Origin: Hyphomicrobium sp. | Lineage (GTDB): Bacteria; Pseudomonadota; Alphaproteobacteria; Rhizobiales; Hyphomicrobiaceae | Direction of reading: 5' to 3' | Assembly: GCF_019753045.1 (NCBI RefSeq) | Contig: NZ_JAIELN010000005.1 | Coordinates: 124,001 to 188,000 of the forward strand | Length of the DNA stretch: 64,000 nucleotides | Notes under the pieces: generated by a model | Database searches by the model: none | The model's input: the letters and a program-made list of their open reading frames with translations, nothing else | What the model was told of the DNA's origin: nothing | Program-made: the position numbers and the translations under genes | In this document: positions 1 to 8,364 of the stretch, in pieces | How positions within the stretch are numbered: the stretch's first letter is position 1 | Layout of the letters: every line of letters begins with the position of its first letter

Positions 1-1839
1 ACCCACCACGCGACCAAGCAATGGCGGCTCGCCTGCGGCGGTAAGCGCCGAAGGCCATTTGTCGCCAAGCTCGATGAGCAGGCGGAAGAAAACCCATTCA
101 AAGAATATATCGTGCGTGAATGACACCATCGCGCCTGCGCGCTCAAGACGCACAATGTGATCCGCCTGAAGCGCTGCCAGTTGCGCGACGGTCTCCGGTT
201 CGAGAGCGCGGACTAAGATTTCCTTGCCGAGATTACGCACGCCTTTTTCAGCAAGATCGATAAGCGCGCGCTGACGTTGCGGCACCGTTTCAGCCATCGC
301 GTCGTGTCCGGCACGCAGCCACCACGCGTTGATCAAATCAGCTTCGGTTTTCGGCTCGGCGTCCTGCGGAAGGGCTTTGGCCAGAACCGCTGCAAAAAAC
401 GGACGCCGGGCGATCTGCTCCACCGCGCGGCTGGGGCTGAAAAGGAGTCGGCGGAGATGAGGCTTAGATTTGGCAAGGAGTTCGGCCTCCTCCTCGGAAA
501 ACCCCTTGACAGAAACGCTGCCCATACCCTTCGCGGAATAAAACGGTCGGGGAAACCAATTCCGGTAGGCTTCGAGACCTTGATCGCGCGAGCTGGCGAG
601 TACCTTCCAGTGCTGGAGACTTGGGTCGGCCTCAATGGCGCGGATGAGATCGGTGATGATGTGTTGTTGGTCTGGCCGGATACGATCGATGCCATCGATG
701 AAGAGGATGGGCGTACCTGAAGCACCGATTTCAGCGAGAAGATCGGGCACGTTGGTGTGGCGCAGACCGAGCGATGTCGCAAACGTCGTCCAGCTCGTTC
801 CTTGCAACCGGTCGTTTTTGAGAAAGAGGATCGGACCCGACTTCGCCGCGTTGGCTGCAAAGTGCTTCAGTACGGCTGACTTGCCGCAACCCGGCAGGCC
901 GCCGATGGAAACAACGCGATGCCTCTCAAGCTGCTGCGCGACTTCCGCCTGCAAACCGTCGCGCGCGACATGAAAATCATCAACAGATTCGGAAACATCG
1001 TTGAGGGCATCGAGCGATGCGGTGTTCAGCCGATTGATGTCGTCGCTGAAGTTCGGTGCCACTTTGAGACGCACAGAACCTTTCAGTTGGGCGAGCAAGG
1101 AGGATCGCGTCCATTTGGTTGCGTTTGCTGCGCCTTCGCGCGCGATGCGGCAAAGGCGGTCAAAAAGAAGGATGTCTTGACCGTCCACATTATCTGCGAT
1201 GAGCTCTTGCAGGCGATTGACGATCTCGGCGCGGAGCGCCCCGCCTTCGTCCAAACCTGCCAGGTGGAGCGCTACAAAGTTCCGGTAGAAGCTTACTTCC
1301 TCATCCAGATTTGCTGCGTTGATTACAATCCGTAGGGCTTCTCGTAATTTCTTATCGTCGGCTCCTGCCGTGCCTGTCGGCGCGAAGTATTGTTCGAAGT
1401 CCTTGGCGTCAGGGCTCGCCTTCGCCTTGCCGATCAGCCGCGAAAGGCTTCGGAAGGTCGCATCCGTGACATGCTCAACGACAATCCCGCTCGCGTCCGT
1501 TCCCTTGCCAAAGGTCTCGCATCCTTGCGTCTTCACAGCCGCCGCGATGATCTCTTTGAATTTCTCGTCAGCGCCGCTGATCGTGACGGAGCGTTTGACC
1601 TGAAGATCGATCGCTTTTTTTGTCCCGGCATCGTCCAGCCCGACGATGACGTCATCCATCGGATGGCCGTGACCTTGCCGTTGAACTGCGACGCTAGCGA
1701 CAATGCCGGGCTGGCCAGCCGCGCGCTCATGCCGGAGCAAATGCGCGAGATAATAGGCGACAACCGTGTCTTCATATGTGAACCCCGCACCGCCGGTCAG
1801 TTCGGTGGAGGCTGGTTTCTGATTAAGTGTGTCGTTCAA
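1..1839 (-). CDS. Avs-like nuclease-STAND NTPase, 3' end outside window
   Basis: Read by hand on the minus strand: an open frame of 613 codons with no stop before the left edge, so the ORF track omits it. Residues about 17-110 (LTGGAGFTYEDTVVAYYLAH, then DD at 62-63 and IDLQVKRS at 77-84) resemble the PD-(D/E)XK fold of Cap4/DUF4297-type nucleases, with a QxK core. A P-loop, GLPGCGKSA, lies near residue 313; a Walker B-like strand ILFIDGIDRI near 378-387 and a sensor-like strand KVLASSRD follow, as in STAND/NACHT-type NTPases. A C-terminal sensor region would lie beyond the window. Antiviral STAND (Avs) proteins have this order: nuclease, NTPase, sensor. The start is uncertain: an in-frame TAA at 1876-1878 leaves TTG at 1839 as the first plausible start, with a weak GGCAGGA before it. 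The function is inferred from domain order only; it could also be another NTPase-linked defence nuclease. Confidence 0.72.
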   Translation of the reverse strand, partial: MNDTLNQKPASTELTGGAGFTYEDTVVAYYLAHLLRHERAAGQPGIVASVAVQRQGHGHPMDDVIVGLDDAGTKKAIDLQVKRSVTISGADEKFKEIIAAAVKTQGCETFGKGTDASGIVVEHVTDATFRSLSRLIGKAKASPDAKDFEQYFAPTGTAGADDKKLREALRIVINAANLDEEVSFYRNFVALHLAGLDEGGALRAEIVNRLQELIADNVDGQDILLFDRLCRIAREGAANATKWTRSSLLAQLKGSVRLKVAPNFSDDINRLNTASLDALNDVSESVDDFHVARDGLQAEVAQQLERHRVVSIGGLPGCGKSAVLKHFAANAAKSGPILFLKNDRLQGTSWTTFATSLGLRHTNVPDLLAEIGASGTPILFIDGIDRIRPDQQHIITDLIRAIEADPSLQHWKVLASSRDQGLEAYRNWFPRPFYSAKGMGSVSVKGFSEEEAELLAKSKPHLRRLLFSPSRAVEQIARRPFFAAVLAKALPQDAEPKTEADLINAWWLRAGHDAMAETVPQRQRALIDLAEKGVRNLGKEILVRALEPETVAQLAALQADHIVRLERAGAMVSFTHDIFFEWVFFRLLIELGDKWPSALTAAGEPPLLGRVVG

Positions 1840-1879
1840 GGCGTCCTGCCGGGAATGTCTTTTTGAAAAGGTTTTTTAT

Positions 1880-2406
1880 GCGCGCGAGCAGTATACAGGG
1901 CGCAGGCCCTTTATTTAGGTGGCATTTGGAATCGGGCAAAGGCTTCACAAGCCTCATTCCCCAACGATAAGCCGATCACGCAGCCGGATGACGTAAGAGG
2001 GTTCGAACCACGAAATGGCGGATGTCCGCTTCGGGGTCATTTTCGACCAAGTCCGAGGGCGCTGCCTACCATTTGATGTCTGCTTTGCCTCAAAAGCGGC
2101 TGGGTCGATAAGAGCGGCGACGAGGCGACCGCTCCATCACTGGATCGAGGTTGATCGCATAAGGTTGCAGAGCTACCGCGCAAGCGTCCATATGATGCCA
2201 CTCATCTCAGACAATGCTCGGATTACAAAGAAGGCTGTTGGATCGCAGCGAGTGCACGGAATCTGAGTTGCATCCACTCTTGGGTTATGGACTGCTGTAG
2301 CAAGTCTCGTAACAGCCCCTGCTCGACTAGAATGTCCTTTGCTGTACCCGGTTTCGACCTAGGACGGGCATTTGAATGCCGGCTGGTAGGCTGGTGGCCA
2401 CCGGAC
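1880..2406. other. Intergenic stretch, no convincing gene
   Basis: About 530 bases between the NTPase gene and the terminator of the next gene. The 83-codon plus-strand ORF (2015-2266) shows no recognisable domain and no clear ribosome binding site. A perfect 10-bp palindrome, GGTGGCCACC, sits at 2393-2402. Confidence 0.5.
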
Positions 2407-2425
2407 TAAAAAGCCGCCTACGGCT
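2407..2425 (-). terminator. Intrinsic terminator of the 2435-2797 gene
   Basis: On the minus strand the sequence reads AGCCG-TAGG-CGGCT followed by TTTTT, just after the stop codon of the minus-strand gene ending at 2435. The 5-bp stem, 4-base loop and U-run fit a rho-independent terminator. Confidence 0.6.
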
Positions 2426-2434
2426 CAATACGGG

Positions 2435-2797
2435 CTATTCCTCCTCCGAGGCAGTCCAAAACTGGATGCGCAATCCCGAACGCTGGCGGTCATAGGCCAC
2501 AAGCTTCGAGGCCGCATGGATACTTTTCACCTCGGCGTCGATTGCGTGAGGAGACTGGGCATGACGGAAGCGCGCTGGTCCATCGGGAACGCCGGCGGCT
2601 ACCAAAGCGCGGCAGGCCGCAAAGATCACACTCGACGACGCTCGCTCGACCAACCGATGAGCATCGAGCATCGCTGTGAATTTCCCCCGCCCCGCCGAAT
2701 GAAGGGTGACCACAATCGGAACAACAGAATTTGTTCGCGACTCGTCGCTGCTCGTCAGATCTTGCGCCATCAAATCGGCGATTGGATAGTATTCCAT
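2435..2797 (-). CDS. Hypothetical protein, 120 aa
   Basis: No family recognised. The listed ORF is longer (203 aa), but its N-terminal part overlaps the upstream gene in another frame and has the arginine/serine-rich look of a shadow. The ATG at 2797 (MEYYPIADLMAQ) follows a good GGGAGG ribosome binding site about 7 bases upstream, so I chose it. The protein is soluble, with no signal or membrane segment. It ends in an acidic tail (TASEEE) and is followed at once by an intrinsic terminator. It sits 103 bases downstream of the winged-helix protein gene on the same strand, probably in the same island module. Confidence 0.6.
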   Translation of the reverse strand: MEYYPIADLMAQDLTSSDESRTNSVVPIVVTLHSAGRGKFTAMLDAHRLVERASSSVIFAACRALVAAGVPDGPARFRHAQSPHAIDAEVKSIHAASKLVAYDRQRSGLRIQFWTASEEE

Positions 2798-2900
2798 GTT
2801 CGTGCCTCCCTCGATCAATCTGCGCGCTGTTCCCGTGAAAACGACCAGCTCCGTCACCGACATGAACGCAAACGCCGCTCCTGAGCGATCCTCGTGAGCC

Positions 2901-4028
2901 TCAGATGCCTTTGAAGTTTCTCGCACCCCATCCGCCGCGACCGATGCTGAAGCGCTTCGGGCCGCCAGCAGCAGGCGAGCGCTTGTCCTGCTCCTGGTAG
3001 GCAAGCGCTTGGTTGATCTCGGCGAGGACCATCGTCGGCGTCGCATTGCGCGGATCTTTGGCGATGCGGGTCGCGGCCTTCACGAGCGCCGCGGAGAGAT
3101 CGAGGCCGCGCTCTGCGCAGTGCGTCTCGAACGACACAAGTGTTCCATTGACCAGCGTGAGCTTCCCGAGCTGGATGTCGTAGTGGACCCCCTCCGAGCC
3201 ATCGAGCGTCGTCAGTGCGCCATAGCGGCGATTGTTCCGGACGCTGTAGGCGTGAGGGTTCAGGTTGTTGAGGTCGGAGCCGAACCCAGACCCCAATGTT
3301 GCACCAACAACGTGCTGACCCCTATTTGTTGTATCTGCAATCTTCGAGCGGGGGGACATAGGGGGGTCTTCACTTGGTCCCGTTCCAGCGTGACGATTAC
3401 CGCTACTCTTCTCGGAAGAGCTTGCGCCAGCAAGAAGCGGGGTTTGGGCGCTCGTCGCCCTTTGGCCCTTCACTTGGTCTTTCGATTGGCCGTTATTAAT
3501 CCTTTTGGTCGCCTGAAATGGCGGGGGTGTATCGTCTGAATTGGCAGGGGCAATATCGTGTGAAATGGCGGGGGTACAATCGTGTGAAATGGTACTGGTG
3601 TTGCTCGCCGCACCATCGTTTGAAGTGGTGGGGCTGCTATCGCCCGAATTGGCGGGGGTATTGGGCACAGAGCCGTAGATGGAATAGACTTTCCTTTTGG
3701 CGCGTTCGGCGATCAGACTGTCGTGGATAGAATAGATGCGCTGGGCATTCACTTGCACGATTGGCGCTCGGCCAGGGCGCTCGGTTACGAAAATCAAACC
3801 TTCTTTGATCGCGGCTTGGCGCGCTCGACTTCCTGCGCGCGGATCAGTCGAGCCAACGGCTGCTGCATATGTGAAGTTGGACGCCCACGAGGTTCCACTT
3901 TCACTATTTTCGCGACGAAGCGCAACGAGCGCAGCCAGCTTCGGACGCATATTGATTTCTGGATCAAACAAGATGGCGTCGATGCGTTGAAAATCGCTCA
4001 ACTCATTCGTTTCATTCTTTTTGGACAA
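2901..4028 (-). CDS. Winged-helix DNA-binding protein with repetitive linker
   Basis: About 375 aa from the chosen TTG at 4028, which follows a GGGGGAG ribosome binding site. The listed 485-aa version starts inside the upstream AlpA-like gene and its first part looks like a shadow. Residues about 25-100 (MRPKLAALVALRRENSES, then TDPRAGSRARQAAIKEGLIF) look like a helix-turn-helix or winged helix of the type seen in plasmid, phage and island replication proteins. A low-complexity Ser/Asp/Pro linker encoded by 24-bp imperfect repeats follows. The C-terminal part (YGALTTLDGSEGVHYDIQLG, then a helical segment) is not recognised. It is downstream of an AlpA-like gene, so a role in island replication or excision control is plausible but inferred. 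Confidence 0.6.
   Translation of the reverse strand: MSKKNETNELSDFQRIDAILFDPEINMRPKLAALVALRRENSESGTSWASNFTYAAAVGSTDPRAGSRARQAAIKEGLIFVTERPGRAPIVQVNAQRIYSIHDSLIAERAKRKVYSIYGSVPNTPANSGDSSPTTSNDGAASNTSTISHDCTPAISHDIAPANSDDTPPPFQATKRINNGQSKDQVKGQRATSAQTPLLAGASSSEKSSGNRHAGTGPSEDPPMSPRSKIADTTNRGQHVVGATLGSGFGSDLNNLNPHAYSVRNNRRYGALTTLDGSEGVHYDIQLGKLTLVNGTLVSFETHCAERGLDLSAALVKAATRIAKDPRNATPTMVLAEINQALAYQEQDKRSPAAGGPKRFSIGRGGWGARNFKGI
3512..3667. repeat. 24-bp imperfect tandem repeats inside a gene
   Basis: Six imperfect units on the plus strand, such as GTGAAATGGCGGGGGTACAATCGT, with period 24; the fourth unit is 36 bases long. They encode 8-residue repeats on the minus strand (ISHDCTPA, ISHDIAPA, NSDDTPPP) that form the linker of the winged-helix protein. 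Confidence 0.75.
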
Positions 4029-4222
4029 TGCACAAATCTCCCCCCGTTCGTCGTCAAGACAATCTTGACGGCGCTTTCGACTGCTCGTAAGTGGGAGATC
4101 AGATCTGCTGTCTTGATCTTCCCGATCTTCGACAAAAATCCGCGAGGTTCTGGCGAGCCTCGCTCCACAATCTGAGCCGGTGGTCTTGCAGGACTGCCGG
4201 TTCTTTCGTTTCTGAAAACTCG

Positions 4223-4471
4223 TTACGCTGACTTCTGCATGACGCGTGCGTCGCGCTCTGCAATGCGCTCGCGTTGCCAGCGAATGATGTCGGACTCCAA
4301 AAAACCGATCCTTGAATTTGATGTTCGAATTGGCGCGGGATAGGCACCCTTGGGCCAACCGCGCTTCAACGTGCTGACAGAAATACCGAGGCGCTCTGCA
4401 GCGCCGGAAATACCAAAAATGCGCCCCGCGACGATTCCAGCGACAATCGCGTCTTCGTTTGGCGATGCCAT
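4223..4471 (-). CDS. AlpA-like helix-turn-helix regulator
   Basis: An 82-aa protein with the layout of AlpA/MerR-like excisionase-type DNA-binding proteins. IFGISGAAERLGISVSTLKRGWPKGAYPAPIR gives the helix-turn-helix and wing, and the typical ending GFLESDIIRWQRERIAERDA follows. These proteins regulate integrase or excision genes of prophages and genomic islands. It lies upstream of the winged-helix protein gene on the same strand (about 195 bases to the preferred TTG start), which suggests one operon. The family call is firm; the target is unknown. Confidence 0.8.
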   Translation of the reverse strand: MASPNEDAIVAGIVAGRIFGISGAAERLGISVSTLKRGWPKGAYPAPIRTSNSRIGFLESDIIRWQRERIAERDARVMQKSA

Positions 4472-4678
4472 CGTATTAGACCCCGTATGATCAGTCTTGC
4501 GATATGTCGTTTATATGCCTTTCTCTTCTAAACTTCCATCGTAACCCATTGAACTGCCTGTCAAATTTTTCTGGACAGGCAGCACACTCAAGTCATTGGA
4601 TGGATTCAGCTTTTTTGTTGCCCGCTATCGCCAATTCCAATTTGCTTTCGCGGAATCGGATACTTGTTGTTGATAAAC

Positions 4679-5068
4679 ATGCAATTTGTAGCGGCCATCC
4701 CCAAAATGGATCACTCTCTGATCAAGACCGAATGCGCCAGACTCGCAAGAAGTGCCGAGTTTTGGGGCGCGGAGCCACAGGGCGGGGCACTCGCGGAGCT
4801 TGCCCAGTATCTAGCTGCCAATGACATCGTGGGCGCGATGTGGGTCAGGGATGACCTTCTGGACGCGCGCAACCAGGCAAGACAGAGAAGGCTAGCCCTG
4901 GCGGGAGAGGTTTTAGAAGGGATCATATTGGCGCCTGTGGCGCTGCTGGCGAGGATCGGAAAATCAATTCAGAAGGCATTTCCGTCGATACTCGAAATTG
5001 CCATCTGGTTATCTCTCATCTTGATACCTGTCTGCGCCCCCTGGCTCGCGCACTTGCTCGGACACTAA
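4679..5068 (+). CDS. Hypothetical protein with C-terminal membrane segment
   Basis: About 129 aa from the ATG at 4679. An in-frame TTG at 4664 and an ATG at 4706 are alternatives, and none has a strong ribosome binding site. The first 90 residues look helical and charged (ARLARSAEFWGAEPQGGALAE). The C-terminus, FPSILEIAIWLSLILIPVCA, forms one hydrophobic span. No family is recognised. It is divergent from the AlpA-like gene and tail-to-tail with the SRAP remnant, with which it overlaps slightly. Confidence 0.45.
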   Translation: MQFVAAIPKMDHSLIKTECARLARSAEFWGAEPQGGALAELAQYLAANDIVGAMWVRDDLLDARNQARQRRLALAGEVLEGIILAPVALLARIGKSIQKAFPSILEIAIWLSLILIPVCAPWLAHLLGH

Positions 5069-5560
5069 AGTCGACCACTTTAGCCAAAGCCGCAATCGAG
5101 TCTGTATGCGAAAGGGGGCTGACACCTCGGCAAAGCGATGGTGCTCAACTGGTGCGTTCGGCGCCGTCGTCATGAACGAGTAGACGTCCAGCTCGACGTT
5201 CGGGCCGTCCTTCTTCACCGGTCCCTTCCAGCGCTGCCAGATGCCGGGAAATGCAAACAGGCGCCGCTCTTCGTCGCCATTGACGGCGAACCAATGGCGC
5301 CTTGCCGGCTTACCGGTATCGGGTTCGCAGTAGCTGGACGCGGGCACGAGGCAGCGGCACTGCTCAAATGACGGCTTCCAGAAACGGCTCGATAGGATTT
5401 TGTCGTCGCGCACATTGGTGACATGGCACGATGCTTTGCCCGGCTGGAGGAGCACGAAGCTCCAGCTCATAGTAACTAGTTCGCGCTCACCGTCTCCGAC
5501 CTAGCGGATCACGCTGCCGTTCCAGCCCGCGAAGATCGCGGGCTGCGGATCAATTCGGGT
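5009..5560 (-). pseudogene. Decayed SRAP (YedK/HMCES-like) gene
   Basis: The frame contains clear SRAP-family sequence: FVLLQPGKASCHVTNVRDDK, FWKPSFEQCRCLVPASSYCEP, LFAFPGIWQRWKGPVKKDG and VYSFMTTAPNAPV. SRAP proteins form protective crosslinks with abasic sites in single-stranded DNA through a Cys directly after the start Met. That MCGR-type N-terminus is missing. Upstream, the same frame continues (PAIFAGWNGSVIR, TAG, VGDGERELVT) through an in-frame stop that I read as a nonsense mutation. After TTAPNAPV the sequence diverges and the expected C-terminal part is gone. I therefore call it a pseudogene; the upstream extension is less sure than the core. Confidence 0.7.
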
Positions 5561-5889
5561 TGCTCGATTATCGGAGCCACAACAGCCGAGGATGATTCTA
5601 ATGCCGCACTCCTCGATGTGCGCGAGCGTCACGGCCATCCAGTCATTGCCACGCGGCAACGGGTGAGCGCGATCAATATCATTCTGTAGGATAGAGTTTT
5701 GGGTCGTACGGCGACATCGAGCAGGCCTCCAGATGGCTTGCCGATCCCCCCCTACCTGCCGGATACTCGATTGTGCGTCAGCCGTTCAACTCACGAATGG
5801 TTTCTGCTCCGCCGAGCCCAACGCGTTCAAGGAACGGGTCAGTTGCCGACGCCCGCGACCCGAGATAGTCTCATTTGGGGGATATCTCG

Positions 5890-6255
5890 ATGTTCAAGCG
5901 TTTCCTTGTAGTCGCTGCATCCGGCCTGACAATTCACGCGACGCTGTTGCGCGCTGACGCCTTGCCGTTGCCCGACCCAAGAGCCGAATCTGCATCGACG
6001 GAGACGACGACAAAAGAAGTGCTAACCGATGCTGCGATTGCTGCGCTGATCATCGCGGGCTCGATCGCACTTTACAAAGCGCGGGGTCGTCCATGCGCCT
6101 GCCCAAGCGACAGGATGCGAAATGGCCGGGCGTGCGGGGGGCGAAGCGCGTGGAGCAAAGCCGGCGGTGCAAAGCCACTGTGCTTTCCGACAGACATAAC
6201 CTCGGAAATGATTTCCGCTTATAGAGCCACCCAAGCCATACCGCCTGTGTGGTAA
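5890..6255 (+). CDS. Small exported protein with Cys-rich motif
   Basis: The ATG at 5890 follows GGGGGA at suitable spacing, giving 121 aa. The N-terminus, MFKRFLVVAASGLTIHATLL, is a plausible signal peptide ending near ADA. A second hydrophobic stretch, AAIAALIIAGSIALY, precedes the segment RPCACPSDRMRNGRACGGRS and then GGAKPLCFPTDI. Short proteins with this CACP...CGGRS...CFP pattern occur widely as uncharacterised Rhizobiales proteins. The role is unknown. Topology suggests a signal or anchor plus a second membrane span with the Cys motif after it. Confidence 0.7.
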   Translation: MFKRFLVVAASGLTIHATLLRADALPLPDPRAESASTETTTKEVLTDAAIAALIIAGSIALYKARGRPCACPSDRMRNGRACGGRSAWSKAGGAKPLCFPTDITSEMISAYRATQAIPPVW

Positions 6256-6275
6256 CGTTCAGTCATGGACCTGTG

Positions 6276-6461
6276 ATGCCCATCGATCCAACGCGAATAC
6301 TTTCGATCCTCAGTGAACTCGAACAAACGTCGCCAGACGCTTTGAAAGAAATGGATCGCGAGTTGCTGATATCGATCAAGAGCACGATTCAAGAACACAA
6401 GCGCAAAGTCGATAAGGTGCTTTTGCGGTTGTCGTTCGTCGATGGGCAGCAGTTGAACTAG
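6276..6461 (+). CDS. Possible small helical protein, 61 aa
   Basis: The ATG at 6276 opens MPIDPTRILSILSELEQTSP, followed by a charged helical stretch (DRELLISIKSTIQEHKRKVD). The composition is coding-like, but there is no recognisable ribosome binding site or family. It follows the exported Cys-motif gene by 20 bases. It overlaps by four bases, tail to tail, with the 42-aa gene on the other strand. Confidence 0.35.
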   Translation: MPIDPTRILSILSELEQTSPDALKEMDRELLISIKSTIQEHKRKVDKVLLRLSFVDGQQLN

Positions 6462-6586
6462 CCGAATTTTATCCAACAAGCGATCATCGCCACTGCGAGG
6501 ACCCAAGCTACCAGCCAAGCCGACCGACGCGGATCTACAGGTGGCCGACCACCATAATCTGGAGACTGCTCGTAACCGGACGGCAT
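6458..6586 (-). CDS. 42-aa single-span membrane protein
   Basis: Too short for the ORF track; found by reading the minus strand. ATG at 6586 is preceded by AGGAAG at five bases' spacing. The product has a short polar N-terminus with a Pro/Gly-rich patch (YGGRPPVDPRRS), then one membrane span, AWLVAWVLAVAMIACWI, and ends KFG. The positive residues before the span suggest an N-in orientation. No family is recognised; small proteins with this layout are common in Hyphomicrobiales. Confidence 0.5.
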   Translation of the reverse strand: MPSGYEQSPDYGGRPPVDPRRSAWLVAWVLAVAMIACWIKFG

Positions 6587-6837
6587 TTACGTCTTCCTAG
6601 ATTGGCTGCTTCGAAGGCAGAGTTCGTTCGCCTACCACGGCGAGTTGCTTCGGTCAGCAGCTAATCACTGATGGCGCCCCGTCGCGGGATAGTCGAGAGA
6701 CATAAGCGCGCGACCTTCGACAACCAGAAATCGCAGCAAACGTCCGACAGCGACGCAGTTGTATTAACACTGTCATCTCGAAGGCATAATGTCAGCGACG
6801 TCCGAAAAGCGTTCATCGATTAAACGGGTGTGGACCC
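6587..6837. other. Upstream region of the recombinase operon
   Basis: About 250 bases with no gene. It lies between the 42-aa gene and the recombinase and should hold the recombinase promoter. I see no clear -35/-10 pair or strong inverted repeat. Confidence 0.3.
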
Positions 6838-8364
6838 GTGGGGATTCGTGCTGCTGAATATGTTCGGATGTCGACCGAACATCAAAAATACTCAACCGAA
6901 AATCAATCCGATGCCATTCGGCAGTATGCAGCTCGGCGTGGGTACGACGTCGTCCGCACTTATGCTGATAAGGGCAAGAGCGGTCTACGTCTCGATGGCC
7001 GGGAGGGTCTCAAAAATCTAATCGACGACGTACAGAACAAAGACGCCGACTTCGAAGCTGTGCTTGTTTACGACGTGAGCCGCTGGGGTCGATTTCAAGA
7101 CGCCGACGAGAGCGCCTATTACGAATACATCTGCAAACGCGCGGGCATCCGTGTCGAATACTGTGCCGAACAATTCGAAAATGATGGGAGCCCCGTCTCG
7201 ACCATCGTCAAAGGCGTCAAGCGCGCGATGGCGGGCGAGTACAGTCGCGAACTATCCGCCAAGGTGTTCGCTGGCCAGTGTCGACTAATCGAGCTGGGAT
7301 TCAGGCAGGGTGGCCCGCCCGGCTATGGCTTGCGCCGCAAGCTTATTGATCAATCCGGCAATGCCAAAGGTGAATTGGCTCCAGGCGAACACAAAAGCAT
7401 TCAGACAGACCGGGTCGTCTTGATTCCCGGGCCTGCAAACGAAGTTGGGACGGTACGTTGGGTCTATAGAAGCTTCATTCGCGATGGAAAATCTGAGGCT
7501 GAAATTGCAGCACTTCTCAACGTGCGCGGGATTGTAACAGACTATGGGAGATCGTGGACGCGTGGGACAGTGCATCAGCTGCTCACGAACGAGAAATATG
7601 TCGGAAACAACGTTTGGAATCGGCGTTCGTTCAAGCTCAAAAAGAAGTACGTGACAAACTCTCCTGACATGTGGATCCGTGCCACGGGCGCCTTCGACCC
7701 AATCGTCACGTCGGAAGAGTTTCTCGCGGTTCGTGAAATTATCGAAAGGCGAACTGCTCGCCTTTCCGATGGCCAGATGCTTGAAGTTCTGCAGCAGGTC
7801 CTCGACGCAAACGGACGCTTATCAGGTCTGATTATTGATGAGTGGGAATCCGCCCCCTCTAGCAGCAGCTACGTACGACGTTTCGGAAGTCTGAGGCGCG
7901 CCTATAAGTTAATTGGTTATTCAGCAGAGCGCGACGAGAGACACTACGAAATTAATCGGACGCTGCGTGCGCTTCATCCCGAAATTGTTTCAAACATCTT
8001 GGAGGGCATTCATGCGCACGGCGGTAGCGCTCGGTTGCTTCCCGATTCTGGCGCGATCCTCATCAACGGTGAAGTTTTAGCGACGGTTACCATCGCTAGA
8101 TGCCGCACAACATTGTCCGGCGCATCGAGATGGATAGTCCACTTTGATCGCCGAACATGCTTCGATTTGATTATCGCCGTACGCATGGACGGGGCCAACG
8201 AGCGTCCGCGCGACTATTACCTTCTGCCTCGTCTTGACTTCGTCGAGAAAAAAATTCGGCTTGGAGAAAGTAACGGCATTTGGTTTGAGGCCTACCGCGT
8301 CGACAGTCTACAGCCTCTATTCGAACTCACCGCGAGAAACAGCGTAGCGGGGTTGGCAGCATGA
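6838..8364 (+). CDS. Large serine recombinase
   Basis: A 508-aa site-specific recombinase starting with GTG. The resolvase domain comes first: AAEYVRMSTEHQKYSTENQ carries the catalytic Ser, and DVSRWGRFQDADES and KRAMAGEYSRELSAKV carry the conserved Arg-rich helix. The recombinase domain follows (GFRQGGPPGYGLRR, then WVYRSFIRDGKSEAEIAALLN and RGTVHQLLTNEKYVGNNVWNRR). The C-terminal third is less typical. Such enzymes integrate and excise mobile elements. It overlaps the next gene by ATGA, so it heads a three-gene translationally coupled operon with two ParB-like proteins. The combination suggests an element with partition-like or regulatory functions linked to recombination. Confidence 0.92.
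   Translation: MGIRAAEYVRMSTEHQKYSTENQSDAIRQYAARRGYDVVRTYADKGKSGLRLDGREGLKNLIDDVQNKDADFEAVLVYDVSRWGRFQDADESAYYEYICKRAGIRVEYCAEQFENDGSPVSTIVKGVKRAMAGEYSRELSAKVFAGQCRLIELGFRQGGPPGYGLRRKLIDQSGNAKGELAPGEHKSIQTDRVVLIPGPANEVGTVRWVYRSFIRDGKSEAEIAALLNVRGIVTDYGRSWTRGTVHQLLTNEKYVGNNVWNRRSFKLKKKYVTNSPDMWIRATGAFDPIVTSEEFLAVREIIERRTARLSDGQMLEVLQQVLDANGRLSGLIIDEWESAPSSSSYVRRFGSLRRAYKLIGYSAERDERHYEINRTLRALHPEIVSNILEGIHAHGGSARLLPDSGAILINGEVLATVTIARCRTTLSGASRWIVHFDRRTCFDLIIAVRMDGANERPRDYYLLPRLDFVEKKIRLGESNGIWFEAYRVDSLQPLFELTARNSVAGLAA

Noticed and set aside
2015-2266. 83-aa plus-strand ORF
   Set aside because: No domain, start context or conservation evidence visible.
3512-3667. Possible CRISPR array
   Set aside because: Units are contiguous, imperfect, 24 bases long, have no spacers and code for a protein linker.
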